From Bordetella genomosp. 9 (lineage in GTDB: Bacteria; Pseudomonadota; Gammaproteobacteria; Burkholderiales; Burkholderiaceae_B), in NCBI RefSeq assembly GCF_002119725.1, contig NZ_CP021109.1:2046001-2110000 (forward strand): a stretch of DNA of 64,000 bases, in the 5' to 3' direction. The number at the start of each line of letters is the position of its first letter. The first letter of the stretch is position 1. Below, in pieces: positions 8,980 through 20,175 of the stretch. The position numbers and the translations under genes were made by a program. The notes under the pieces are model-generated. The model was not told the origin of the DNA, ran no database searches, and was given only the letters and a program-made list of their open reading frames with translations.

Positions 8980-9156
8980 GCTGCGTCGCCCCCTCGAGGG
9001 GGAAGCGCGTCAGCGCTCCGGGGGTGAGCTCCCCCTCCGCCGCGTCGCCCCCTCGAGGGGGAAGCGCGTCAGCGCTTCGGGGGTGGGCTTCCCCTCCGCT
9101 GCGTCGCCCCCTCGAGGGGGAAGCGCGTCAGCGCTTCGGGGGTGAGCTCCCCCTAC
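8980..9156. repeat. Three tandem 59-bp palindromic repeat units
   Basis: Units at 8980-9038, 9039-9097 and 9098-9156 differ at only a few positions. Each contains CCCCCTCGAGGGGG, a perfect 14-bp palindrome, then AAGCGC-gtca-GCGCT and GGGGGTG. The last unit covers the treY stop codon (9153-9155). Related single copies lie near 42.6 and 42.78 kb, also just after or between minus-strand genes. Spacing is too tight and there are no spacers, so this is a REP/BIME-like element and not CRISPR. A role in transcript ends or mRNA stability is inference. Confidence 0.85.
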
Positions 9157-11849
9157 CCAACCAGCAGTGCGACGGGGAAATCCGACAGCACTTCCGCCAA
9201 CGGCAGGATGCTGTCAGCGCCGACGCGGCGCTCGCGTCCGCTCAGCGCGTCGCGCAGCGTGGCTCCTGCATAGCGGTGGGGCAGTACAACCGACGTCGTG
9301 TTCCAGAAATCGGGGTCGATGCGGGGCAGCGAGGTTGCGGGCGCGCGCGGGTCATCCCCGGCCTCGGAACGAAGCGCCTGCGCGCAAAGGCGCGGCGCAA
9401 AAACAAAGGCGCAGCGGTCTTGCAGGCAACGCACGAAGGCCAGAATATGGTCGCCCCGAAACCCGAGCACGGGCAGCGGCACATAATCGCCGCGGGCGAA
9501 CAATTCCGGGTCGGACTGGCGCGCGTGCAGGGCGCCCCGTACGACCGCCTGTTTGATGCGCCCGCTGCGCCAATCGGCGATCAGTGCGTCGGGATCGTTG
9601 GAATCCGGCGCTTCCAGCGCCGCGGCGCGCGCCTCATAGTCCACCGGCGCGCGGTTGTCCGGATCCACCAGGCTGAAGTCCCAGAACTCCGTGCCCTGGT
9701 ACAAGTCCGGCACGCCGGGAACCGTCATGCGCAGCAGGGCTTGCGACAGGCTGTTCACGACTCCCGTTGGCGCGATGCGCGCCACGAAATCGGCGATCTG
9801 CCGCGCGGGGGCGCCAGGATCGTTCCCCGGCGCCAACAGGCTGCGCAATATCCGCTCGCAGGCGCCTTCGTAGGCCTCGTCGGGCACGACCCAGCTGGTC
9901 CGCAGCTTGGCTTCGCGCAGCGACTTCTGCTGCCAGGCGGACAGGCGATCGGCGAAGGCCTTCAGGCCGGCCTCATCGCCGGGTTCGAGCAGCAGGGGCC
10001 AGGCGCCCACGATGCTCTGGAGCAGCATGTACAGATCGGCCGGATGCGCGGCCAGCGTGCCGGCCGGGGTATACGAGGAAGGCATGTGGCGGTTCAGCCA
10101 GCCCTCCGCGGTATCGGCCCACAGTGCCGGGAATTCGCTGAGCGCGGCCAGGCGCGCGCGGGTGTCTTCGCCGCGCTTGTGGTCGTGGGTGGCGGTGGCG
10201 ACCATCGCGTGCGGAAAATGCCGCGCACGCGCGGCGCATCGGCGATGGAACGTCTCCGGCGACATGCTGAAGAGGGCAGGGTCCGCCCCTACTTCATTGC
10301 GCGACAGCAGGCGGCCATAGCGGTAGAACGCGGTGTCCTCCAGGGACTTGGCGGTCAGCGGCGGCGTCAGCTGCTGGAATCGGCGGATGGCCTCGCAGCG
10401 GGCTTCGCGTTCCGGCGACGGGAAGTCCGCCGGCGCTTCGCCGCCCAGCCAATCGGACACCAGGTCGAGCAGCGGCCCGTCGTCGCCGTCGCGGTCCTGA
10501 CGGATGCGGGCGTGAGCGCGCATGGCGGCGTGCTGGAAGCGCACCCGGTCCATGTGGTGCCAGCCCTGTTCGTCGGCGTAGACGCGGTAGACGGGAAACA
10601 CCGACAGCAGGTCCCACAGCACGCGCGAAATGGCGGATTCGCCCCAGTCGCGGGTGCGCGGGTTCAGGCGGGCCACGCGGTGCAGGGCGCGCGCGGCCGC
10701 CAGCCGTTCGGCGGGAAAGTGCCGCAGCATGATGAGGTCGCGCGCTTCGTTTGCAATGGCGGAGAAGGGGCGCGGATCGCGTGCGATCGTCTCCCACAGC
10801 TCGGTCAGCAGGTCCTCGCCGGCGGGGTCGTGCAGGACGGCGTTGACCTGGCTCATGAAGTCGTAGCCGGTGGTGCCGTCCACCGCCCAGCGCTCATCCA
10901 GCGTTTCATCGTCGGCCAGAATTTTTTCGATGACGAGATAGGGCTCGTGGGGCTGCAGCGCGGCCGGCCGGCGCCCCGTGCGTTCATTCAGCGCTGCGCG
11001 CAGCCGCCTGCAATAGTCGATGGGATCGCTCAAGCCGTCCACATGGTCCACGCGCACGCCGTCGATCAGCCCTTCTTCGTAGAAGCGCAGGATCATTTCG
11101 TGCACGGCATCGAAGACTTCCTGCTTGTCCACGCGCACGCCGACCAGGTCGCTGATTTCGAAGAAGCGGCGCCAGTTGATCTCTTCCGGCGCGGCGCGCC
11201 ACCACGCCAGCCGGTAGTGCTGCCGTTCCAACAGCGCGTGCAGCCGCTCGCGGCCAGCCTTGGTGGCGGGGTCGTAGTCGGATAGCTGCGCGGGATCCGT
11301 CAGCCCGGCGGCGCGCACGCTATCCAGGTTCAGCGGATAGCGGGTGCCGTAGACGTCCAGGTAGAAGCGGTCGTCCTGGGCATCGTGCCGCACCGTCAGG
11401 TCGCCGTTTTCCAGCGCCTCGCCATAAGGCAGGCCCAGGAAGGGGGCCAGCACTTTGTGGCGCAGCTCCTCGTCGATGGAATCCCAGGCGATGTCGAACC
11501 AGTCGCCGTGCGGGCTGGACCGGCCGAACTCCAGCACACTGTGCCACCACGGGTTGTCCGTGCTGGTTGCCATGTGGTTGGGCACGATGTCGACGATCAG
11601 GCCCATGCCGTGGGCGCGCAGCGTCTGCACCAGATCGCGCAGCGCCGCTTCGCCGCCGAGTTCGGGGTTGACCTGTCCGTGGTCGACCACGTCGTAGCCG
11701 TGCATGGAGCCCGGGCGGGCCCGGGTGATGGGGGACGTGTAGACGTGGCTGATGCCGAGCTTGGCGAAGTAGGGCACCCATTTGCGGGCATCCGCCAGGG
11801 TGAAGCCGCTATGCAATTGCAGACGTACGGTGGCGCGGGGCGGCGTCAT
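9153..11849 (-). CDS. treY: Malto-oligosyltrehalose synthase (TreY)
   Basis: Intramolecular transglycosylase (GH13) that turns the reducing-end alpha-1,4 bond of a maltodextrin into an alpha,alpha-1,1 bond, making maltooligosyl-trehalose for TreZ. At 898 residues it is within the family range. Seen: TSPITRARPGSMHGYDVVDH (about 38-57), region I DIVPNH (87-92), region II GVRVDH with nucleophile Asp268, region III VIEKIL with Glu308, and a large C-terminal insertion typical of TreY. ATG 11849 overlaps the malQ stop (ATGA), so it is translationally coupled and is the last gene of the operon. Its stop codon lies inside a repeat unit. Confidence 0.95.
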   Translation of the reverse strand: MTPPRATVRLQLHSGFTLADARKWVPYFAKLGISHVYTSPITRARPGSMHGYDVVDHGQVNPELGGEAALRDLVQTLRAHGMGLIVDIVPNHMATSTDNPWWHSVLEFGRSSPHGDWFDIAWDSIDEELRHKVLAPFLGLPYGEALENGDLTVRHDAQDDRFYLDVYGTRYPLNLDSVRAAGLTDPAQLSDYDPATKAGRERLHALLERQHYRLAWWRAAPEEINWRRFFEISDLVGVRVDKQEVFDAVHEMILRFYEEGLIDGVRVDHVDGLSDPIDYCRRLRAALNERTGRRPAALQPHEPYLVIEKILADDETLDERWAVDGTTGYDFMSQVNAVLHDPAGEDLLTELWETIARDPRPFSAIANEARDLIMLRHFPAERLAAARALHRVARLNPRTRDWGESAISRVLWDLLSVFPVYRVYADEQGWHHMDRVRFQHAAMRAHARIRQDRDGDDGPLLDLVSDWLGGEAPADFPSPEREARCEAIRRFQQLTPPLTAKSLEDTAFYRYGRLLSRNEVGADPALFSMSPETFHRRCAARARHFPHAMVATATHDHKRGEDTRARLAALSEFPALWADTAEGWLNRHMPSSYTPAGTLAAHPADLYMLLQSIVGAWPLLLEPGDEAGLKAFADRLSAWQQKSLREAKLRTSWVVPDEAYEGACERILRSLLAPGNDPGAPARQIADFVARIAPTGVVNSLSQALLRMTVPGVPDLYQGTEFWDFSLVDPDNRAPVDYEARAAALEAPDSNDPDALIADWRSGRIKQAVVRGALHARQSDPELFARGDYVPLPVLGFRGDHILAFVRCLQDRCAFVFAPRLCAQALRSEAGDDPRAPATSLPRIDPDFWNTTSVVLPHRYAGATLRDALSGRERRVGADSILPLAEVLSDFPVALLVG

Positions 11850-13981
11850 GGTTTTCTCCGGTTCTGAACCACCGCTTCCGCGCGCCGCCGCACCGCTTCG
11901 TCGTCGAACAGCTGGCCGGCGTTCACCGGCAGGCGGCGGCGCCAGTTGGGGTGCTCATCGATAGTGCCGGGCAGATTCGGCTGCTCGGGTACGCCAAGCA
12001 GGTCCTCGGTGGGAACGAGCATCAAGGCCGAGGGCGTGCTGGCGACAAATCGAAGAATCTCCTCGATGGGAGGCTCGGCAGGCGGATCCGCCTGCGCATC
12101 CGGCGCGGTGCAGCCCGCCTCGCGCAGCGCGCGCCACAAGGCCTCCCGGTCGCGCCCGCGCTGCGCGTTCGCGGCCGCTTCGGTTTCGTCGTCGCCCAAC
12201 AGTTGCAGGCGCTCCCGCCACGCGATGTCCGTGCCGTTCCACCATCCGGCGATGGTGGGAAGGTCGTGCGTCGTGCTCATGGCCGCCGAACATGCCGGCC
12301 AGCCGCCGGGCTGCTGGAAGGGCGGCGGGTCGCCTTCGCCCTCGCGCTGGAACCAGAGCACGTTCATGCCCAGCATCCCCGCGCTTTCAATGCGCGAATT
12401 GAAGCCTTCCGGCACGGTGCCCAGGTTTTCGCCGACCACCACGGCGCGGTGGCGCCAGGCTTCCAGGGCGACCAGCCGCAGCATGTCGTCAAGGGGGTAG
12501 CGCAGATATGCGCCTTCCTTCGGGGAGGCGCCGTTGGGCACCAGCCAAAGACGCGCCAGCCCCAGCACATGGTCCACGCGCACGCCGCCCGTGTAGGCCA
12601 GCGAAGCGCGCAGCATCTCGCGAAAGGCGGCATAGCCATGCAGCTTCAGCGATCGCGGCGAAAACGCGGTCAGCCCCCAGGACTGCCCAAGAGGGTTGTA
12701 GATGTCCGGCGGCGCGCCCGGCGAAAGCGCGTCCAGGATGTCGTCCTGCCGGCTCCAGGCATGGCTGCCGCCCGGGTCCGTGCCGACGGCCAGATCGCCG
12801 ATCAGGCCGACCGCCATGCCGGCGTCGCGCGCCGCCTGCTGCGCGCGCGCCAGGCCGCGCGCGGCCAGCCACTGCAAAAAGATATGGAAGCCCACGTCCT
12901 TTTCATGCGCGTGCGCCCATGCCTTGACCCCGCTGCTGGCCGGGTCCCGCAAATCGGAGGGCCAATGGCGCCAGTCCGTGGCGTCGCCCAGCGGCGGCAG
13001 ATGGCGGGCGTGCAGGGCCTCGAAGCGCGCATGGCTTTCCAGCGGCTCGCCGCCCGCCATGCGAAATGCCTGGAAGTCCGCATGTTGCCCGGCGCCCGAA
13101 TCGGTGCGGAACTCGTCGTAGAGCCGCCGCATCACCTTCAGCCGCAGTCGCGCCACGGCGGGCCAATCGACCAGCGGCAGCGCGTCCAGGCGCAGGGCTT
13201 CCTCGCCCAGATTGAGTGCGTCCAGCGCGGCGGCGACCATGCGCTCGCCCAATATCGGGCAGGGGTCCGCGTACAGGCCGTTCAGGAACAGCCGGCTGGA
13301 AGGGGCGTAAGGACTGTAGCGGCTGGGGTCCGCCGAGAACATGGCGTGGACGGGGCTGATGGCGATCGCGTCCGCGCCGCGCCGCGCCGCCGCGCCGGCC
13401 AAGTGCGCCAGCGCGGTGAAGTCGCCCAGGCCGGGAGCCTGCGCCGGCTTGCCGTCGTGCGGCCGGCGCAGGCTGTACATCTGGGCCGCCACGCCCCAGA
13501 TGCGGGGCGACGGCGTTTCGACGATGTCGGCAATGCTTGGACAACGCCGCGGCGCGACCGCGAGCGTCCATTCGCGGCCGCCCGCGCGCAGGCGGTAATA
13601 GCCCGGTATGTCGATGGGCGGGATGTGCGCCGCGCTGTCGTCCGCGCCATGCGCGGTCACTTCTCGCCGTTGGCCGTCCTCGTCGATCAGCTCGAACACC
13701 GTGTCCCGCGCGCCGCGCAAGGCGATGGGCGACCCGGTATCGACGATGATGAACGTTTCATGCTCGTCGGATTCGTCCTGGCGCAGGCGTTCGATGCTTT
13801 CCTGAATCTGCGAGATGCTGCCGCATGGCAGATCAAGCGCCGTCAGCAAGGCCCGGATGGTGTCGCCGGAAATGCGCTGCGGACGCCCCCGGGCATCGGT
13901 CCAATCCACCAGGATGCCCGCCCGTTCCGCCAACTGGGCCAGGGCGGCCTGTTCGTCGCCGGAAAGCGCTTGGCTGCTCAT
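11846..13981 (-). CDS. malQ: 4-alpha-glucanotransferase (amylomaltase, MalQ)
   Basis: GH77 disproportionating enzyme that transfers maltooligosaccharide chains between glucans, here probably recycling the short chains released by GlgX and TreZ. It has 711 residues, with the N-terminal extension seen in E. coli-type MalQ. Catalytic motifs are GVRVDHVLGL (nucleophile Asp470), GENLGTVP (acid/base Glu518) and TTHDLPT. The start overlaps the treZ stop and the end overlaps the treY start, both as ATGA, so it is embedded in a tightly coupled treZ-malQ-treY block. Confidence 0.95.
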   Translation of the reverse strand: MSSQALSGDEQAALAQLAERAGILVDWTDARGRPQRISGDTIRALLTALDLPCGSISQIQESIERLRQDESDEHETFIIVDTGSPIALRGARDTVFELIDEDGQRREVTAHGADDSAAHIPPIDIPGYYRLRAGGREWTLAVAPRRCPSIADIVETPSPRIWGVAAQMYSLRRPHDGKPAQAPGLGDFTALAHLAGAAARRGADAIAISPVHAMFSADPSRYSPYAPSSRLFLNGLYADPCPILGERMVAAALDALNLGEEALRLDALPLVDWPAVARLRLKVMRRLYDEFRTDSGAGQHADFQAFRMAGGEPLESHARFEALHARHLPPLGDATDWRHWPSDLRDPASSGVKAWAHAHEKDVGFHIFLQWLAARGLARAQQAARDAGMAVGLIGDLAVGTDPGGSHAWSRQDDILDALSPGAPPDIYNPLGQSWGLTAFSPRSLKLHGYAAFREMLRASLAYTGGVRVDHVLGLARLWLVPNGASPKEGAYLRYPLDDMLRLVALEAWRHRAVVVGENLGTVPEGFNSRIESAGMLGMNVLWFQREGEGDPPPFQQPGGWPACSAAMSTTHDLPTIAGWWNGTDIAWRERLQLLGDDETEAAANAQRGRDREALWRALREAGCTAPDAQADPPAEPPIEEILRFVASTPSALMLVPTEDLLGVPEQPNLPGTIDEHPNWRRRLPVNAGQLFDDEAVRRRAEAVVQNRRKP

Positions 13982-15809
13982 GCCGGCTCCTTCAGGAGCG
14001 CCACGGTCACGCCGTTCTGCAGCATGCCCTCGTAAAGCGCGGCGCCCGCGCCGGCTTCGCTTTCGTACAGCAGCGTTTCGCCGCGGTGGTCATCCTGAAG
14101 CCAGTCGGGCCTCAGGTCGACCGTGCCCAGGTTCACATAAAGCGACAGGATGGCGCCGTCGGAAAGCAGCCATTGCGCCACGACGGCGCGCAGGCCCAGT
14201 ATGTGCGCGCCCAGCGCCCGGGCGCCCTCGAGCCGAGGCGCGATCATGCGATGGCGCACCTGCAGCAGGTCCCGGTAGTACGACAGCCAGCTTTCGTTGG
14301 CCGGCTCGCGGTAGGGGTCCGATTGCGCGAAGGTTTCGGGATCGTTGGGGTCCGGGATGCGGTCGCGCGTGGCGGGGTTGGCGAAGGCGCGGAACTTCTC
14401 GAATTCCTTGCGGCGGCCATCGCGCACGGCTTGCGCCAGTTCCGGGTTGGTGTGGCTGGTGAAGTACAGGAAAGGCGCGGTGGCGCCGCGCTCCTCGCCC
14501 ATGAAAACCAGCGGAATCTGCGGGCACAGAAGCAGCAGCGCCACGGCCGCGCGCAAGGCGCGCGTGTCGTTGCGCAACAGCGAGATCAGCCGGTCGCCCA
14601 TGGCGCGGTTGCCGATCTGGTCGTGGTTCTGCAGGAACAGCACGAAGGAAGTCGGCGGCAGATGCGCGCTGGGTTCCCCGCGCCTGGCCCCGTTGCGATG
14701 GGCCGAGGGCTCGCCTTGGTAGATGAAGCCGTCGGCCAGTGCGCGGGTCAGGCGCTGCGCTGGGTGCACGGCGTAATCGCCGTAATAGCCTTCGCTTTCG
14801 CCTGTCAGCAGCTGGTGCAAGACGTGATGGCCGTCGTCGTTCCATTGGGCCTGATAGCCATGTTCCAGCGGATGGACCTGGTTGTCGTCATTCTCCAGCA
14901 CCAGATGCACGTGGCGGTCCGCCGGCAGATGGGCGCGCACGTAGCCGGCCATTTCCTCCAGCCAGCCCACGTCGCGGATGGCATGCACGGCGTCCAGGCG
15001 CAGACCGTCGAAACGGTACTCGGTCAGCCAGTACAGCGCGTTCTCGGTAAAGAACTGGCGCACCGGGCGGCGCCGGAAATCGATCGCCACGCCCCAGGGC
15101 GTATGCAGATCGTCGCGGAAGAAGTCGCTGGCGTAGGCCGATAGATAATTGCCGTCCGGACCGAAATGGTTGTAGACCACGTCAAGGAAGACCATCAGGC
15201 CCAGGCCATGGGCGGTGTCGATCAGCCGCTTCAGTTCTTCCGGGGTGCCGTAGGCGCAGTCCGGCGCATAGGGCAGCACGCCGTCATAGCCCCAGTTGCG
15301 CGGACCGGGAAAATCCGCGATGGGCATCAGCTCGATCGCGGTGAAACCCAGGTCTGCCAGTTCCGGCAAGCGGGCCTCGATGCCGGCGAAGCCGCCGGCG
15401 ATGCCGGGATGGATCTCGTAGAACACTGCTTCGCGCCACGGCCGGCCGCGCCAGCCGTCGTTGCGCCATGTATAGCTGCTGGACGTGACCACGCTGTCGT
15501 CGTGCACATCGCCGGCCTGCAGGCGCGACGCGGGATCGGGCACGCTCAGGTCCGGACTGACGCGGTAGCGGTAGCGCGTGCCCGGCGGGCAGGGCGTTTC
15601 GATTTCGTAGTAACCATCGCCGACGTCGGTCATCGGCTGCGGCTCGGCGCCGGCGATCTCCAGGGTCACGCCGTGCTCGGCGTTGGGGGCCCAGAGACGA
15701 AAGCGGGTCAATCCGCTGGGCAGATGGCAGGCGCCAAAGCTGGGCATGAAGGTCCGGCCGGTTTCGGCGCGCGCGGACTGCTCCGTCGGATTGGATGAGG
15801 GGGTGTCGG

Positions 15810-15813
<4 letters not shown>
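13978..15813 (-). CDS. treZ: Malto-oligosyltrehalose trehalohydrolase (TreZ)
   Basis: GH13 enzyme that releases trehalose from the maltooligosyl-trehalose made by TreY. 611 residues. An N-terminal E-set/CBM48-like domain (about 20-110: HLPSGLTRFRLWAPNAEHGV) precedes the barrel. GLRLDAVHAI carries nucleophile Asp274, VLENDDNQ the Glu region, and QNHDQIGNRA region IV. It starts with ATG 15813 overlapping the glgX stop. The first ~20 residues are a variable polar leader without signal character. Confidence 0.95.
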
Positions 15814-17918
<2,105 letters not shown>

Positions 17919-17925
17919 GTAGGCA

Positions 17926-20172
17926 TTATCCTTCTTGCTGGAAAATCACCGTGGCCAGGGGAGGAAGCACCAGGGACAACGACTGCGCCTGTCCATGGGA
18001 CGGAATGTCGTCGGTGTGGCGGCCGCCGCCGTTGCCCACGCCCGATCCGCCATAGTCCGACGCATCGGTGTTCAGGCGTTCGCGCCACCATCCCGCCCGC
18101 GGCACCCCGATGCGGTAGTCGTGCCGCGGCACCGGCGTGAAGTTGCAGACGGCAAGCACGCGCGCGTCGCCATCGTGCCGCATGAAGGCGAAGACGCTAT
18201 TGGCCGAATCGTCGCCGATCACCCAGCTGAAGCCGCTGGCGTCAGCATCGTGCCGGTGCAGAGGGGATAGCTCGCGGTAAAGGTTGTTCAGGTCGCGCAC
18301 CAGCTGCTGGACGCCGCGGTGCATGGCGTCGTCCAGGGCCGGCCAGTCGATGCTGGCGTCGTGGTTCCATTCGCGCTCCTGCGCGATCTCCCCGCCCATG
18401 AACAGCAGTTTCTTGCCCGGATGCGCCCACATGAAGCCGAAGTAGGCGCGCAGGTTGGCGAAGCGTTGCCAGCGGTCGCCCGGCATTTTGTTCAGCAGCG
18501 AGCCCTTGCCGTGCACCACCTCGTCGTGCGACAGCGGCAGGATGAAGCGTTCGGAGTAGGCGTACACCATGCCGAACGTCATGTCGTTGTGGTGATAGCG
18601 GCGGTGCACGGGCTCGTGATGCATGTAGCGCAGCGTGTCGTGCATCCAGCCCATGTTCCACTTGTAGGTAAAGCCCAGGCCGCCATCCTCGGTGCGCGCG
18701 CTGACGCCGGGCCAGGCGGTCGATTCCTCCGCCACGGTAATCGCGCCCGGGCATAGCTTCGCCACGGTGGCGTTCATGTCGCGCAGGAACTCGACGGCTT
18801 CCAGGTTCTCGCGCCCACCGTAGCGGTTCGGGATCCATTGCCCCGCCGCGCGGCTGTAGTCCCGGTAAAGCATGGACGCCACCGCGTCCACGCGCAGGCC
18901 GTCAACGTGGAAGCGGCGCAGCCATTCCAGCGCGCTGGTCACCATGAAATTGCGCACTTCGGTGCGGCCCAGGTTGTAGATCAGCGTATTCCAATCCGGA
19001 TGGAAGCCTTCGCGCGGATCGCTGTATTCATAGAGCGCCGTCCCGTCGAATTGCGCCAGGCCATGCGTGTCGGTGGGAAAGTGAGCGGGGACCCAGTCCA
19101 GGATCACGCCGACGCCGGCCGCATGACAGCGGTCCACGAAGCGCGCGAAATCCGCCGGCGTGCCATAGCGCGCCGTCGGCGCGAAAACGCCCAGCGGCTG
19201 GTAGCCCCAGGAGCCGCCGAAAGGGTGCTCCATGATGGGCAAGAGTTCGATGTGCGTGAACCCCATGTCCTTGGCGTAGGGCACCAGGCGTTCGGCAAGG
19301 CGGTCCCAGACGCAGCCGTCGCCCTCGCCCTCGCGGGGCAGCCAGGAGCCGGCATGCACTTCATAGACGGAAATGGGCGCGTCCGGCGCCTGGCGCGCCG
19401 CGCGCTGCGCCATCCATTCGCCGTCCGTCCACGTGAACTCGCCGGGCTGCGGGACCACCGACGCCGTCGCCGGCGGCATCTCGGTCTGGCGCGCCAGCGG
19501 GTCCGCCTTCAGCGGCAGCAGGTTCCCGCCGGCGCCGATGATCTCGTATTTGTAGCGCTCGCCGGCTTGCAGGCCGGGGATGAAGAGCTCCCATACTCCC
19601 ACGGAGTGCCGCAGGCGCATCGGATGGCGGCGGCCGTCCCAGGAATTGAAATCGCCCACGACCGACACGCGCCGCGCATTGGGCGCCCAGACGGCGAACC
19701 GCACGCCGGTCTCGCCTTGCAGTGTCATGACGTGCGATCCGAGACAATCGGCCAGGGATTCGTGCCGGCCTTCGCCGATCAGGTAAAGGTCCAGATCTCC
19801 GAGCAGGGGACCGAAGGCGTAGGGGTCCGCGCTTTCCTGCGCGCTTGCGCCCCAGTCGATGCGAACGCGATAGGCATCCGGCCGCCCCAGCGGCACATCG
19901 CCGACCTCGCCCATAAAGAAGCCGTCGCGCAGATGGGGCAGGGGAATCGGGTCCGGCGCGTCGGGCAGCACGACGGCGACGTGACGCGCATTCGGGGCGA
20001 ATACCCGCACCACCGTGCGGTCGCCCACCCGGTGGGGCCCGAGGATATGGAAGGGATCGCCATGCCGGCCGGTGAGCAGGGCGTCGATCTCCGCGTTCAG
20101 GGCGGCGTCCGCGGACGGCGTTTCGGTAGTAGAGGCGGTCGTCATGGAGCCTGTATTCCTATGTTTCGGCAT
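17926..20172 (-). CDS. glgB: 1,4-alpha-glucan branching enzyme (GlgB)
   Basis: Makes alpha-1,6 branches in glycogen or in the linear glucan extended by GlgE. 748 residues from ATG 20172; ATG 20145 ([10 protein letters not shown]) would give 739. Neither has a strong ribosome binding site; 20172 sits 3 nt after the preceding stop (TAAcccATG) and fits coupling, 20145 has AGGA eleven bases away. Two N-terminal beta domains (about 35-130 and 135-240) precede the GH13 barrel; [20 protein letters not shown] contains nucleophile Asp429 (numbered from 20172), [13 protein letters not shown] the acid Glu region, and [15 protein letters not shown] region IV. Confidence 0.95.
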   Translation of the reverse strand: MPKHRNTGSMTTASTTETPSADAALNAEIDALLTGRHGDPFHILGPHRVGDRTVVRVFAPNARHVAVVLPDAPDPIPLPHLRDGFFMGEVGDVPLGRPDAYRVRIDWGASAQESADPYAFGPLLGDLDLYLIGEGRHESLADCLGSHVMTLQGETGVRFAVWAPNARRVSVVGDFNSWDGRRHPMRLRHSVGVWELFIPGLQAGERYKYEIIGAGGNLLPLKADPLARQTEMPPATASVVPQPGEFTWTDGEWMAQRAARQAPDAPISVYEVHAGSWLPREGEGDGCVWDRLAERLVPYAKDMGFTHIELLPIMEHPFGGSWGYQPLGVFAPTARYGTPADFARFVDRCHAAGVGVILDWVPAHFPTDTHGLAQFDGTALYEYSDPREGFHPDWNTLIYNLGRTEVRNFMVTSALEWLRRFHVDGLRVDAVASMLYRDYSRAAGQWIPNRYGGRENLEAVEFLRDMNATVAKLCPGAITVAEESTAWPGVSARTEDGGLGFTYKWNMGWMHDTLRYMHHEPVHRRYHHNDMTFGMVYAYSERFILPLSHDEVVHGKGSLLNKMPGDRWQRFANLRAYFGFMWAHPGKKLLFMGGEIAQEREWNHDASIDWPALDDAMHRGVQQLVRDLNNLYRELSPLHRHDADASGFSWVIGDDSANSVFAFMRHDGDARVLAVCNFTPVPRHDYRIGVPRAGWWRERLNTDASDYGGSGVGNGGGRHTDDIPSHGQAQSLSLVLPPLATVIFQQEG

Positions 20173-20175
20173 GGG

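Noticed and set aside
8980..9156. CRISPR array
   Set aside because: The three 59-bp units are directly adjacent with no unique spacers and are internally palindromic; same element occurs singly elsewhere.
9024..14035. Long plus-strand frames across treY and malQ
   Set aside because: Mirror frames of GH13/GH77 genes; they run through the palindromic repeats and show no recognisable domain.
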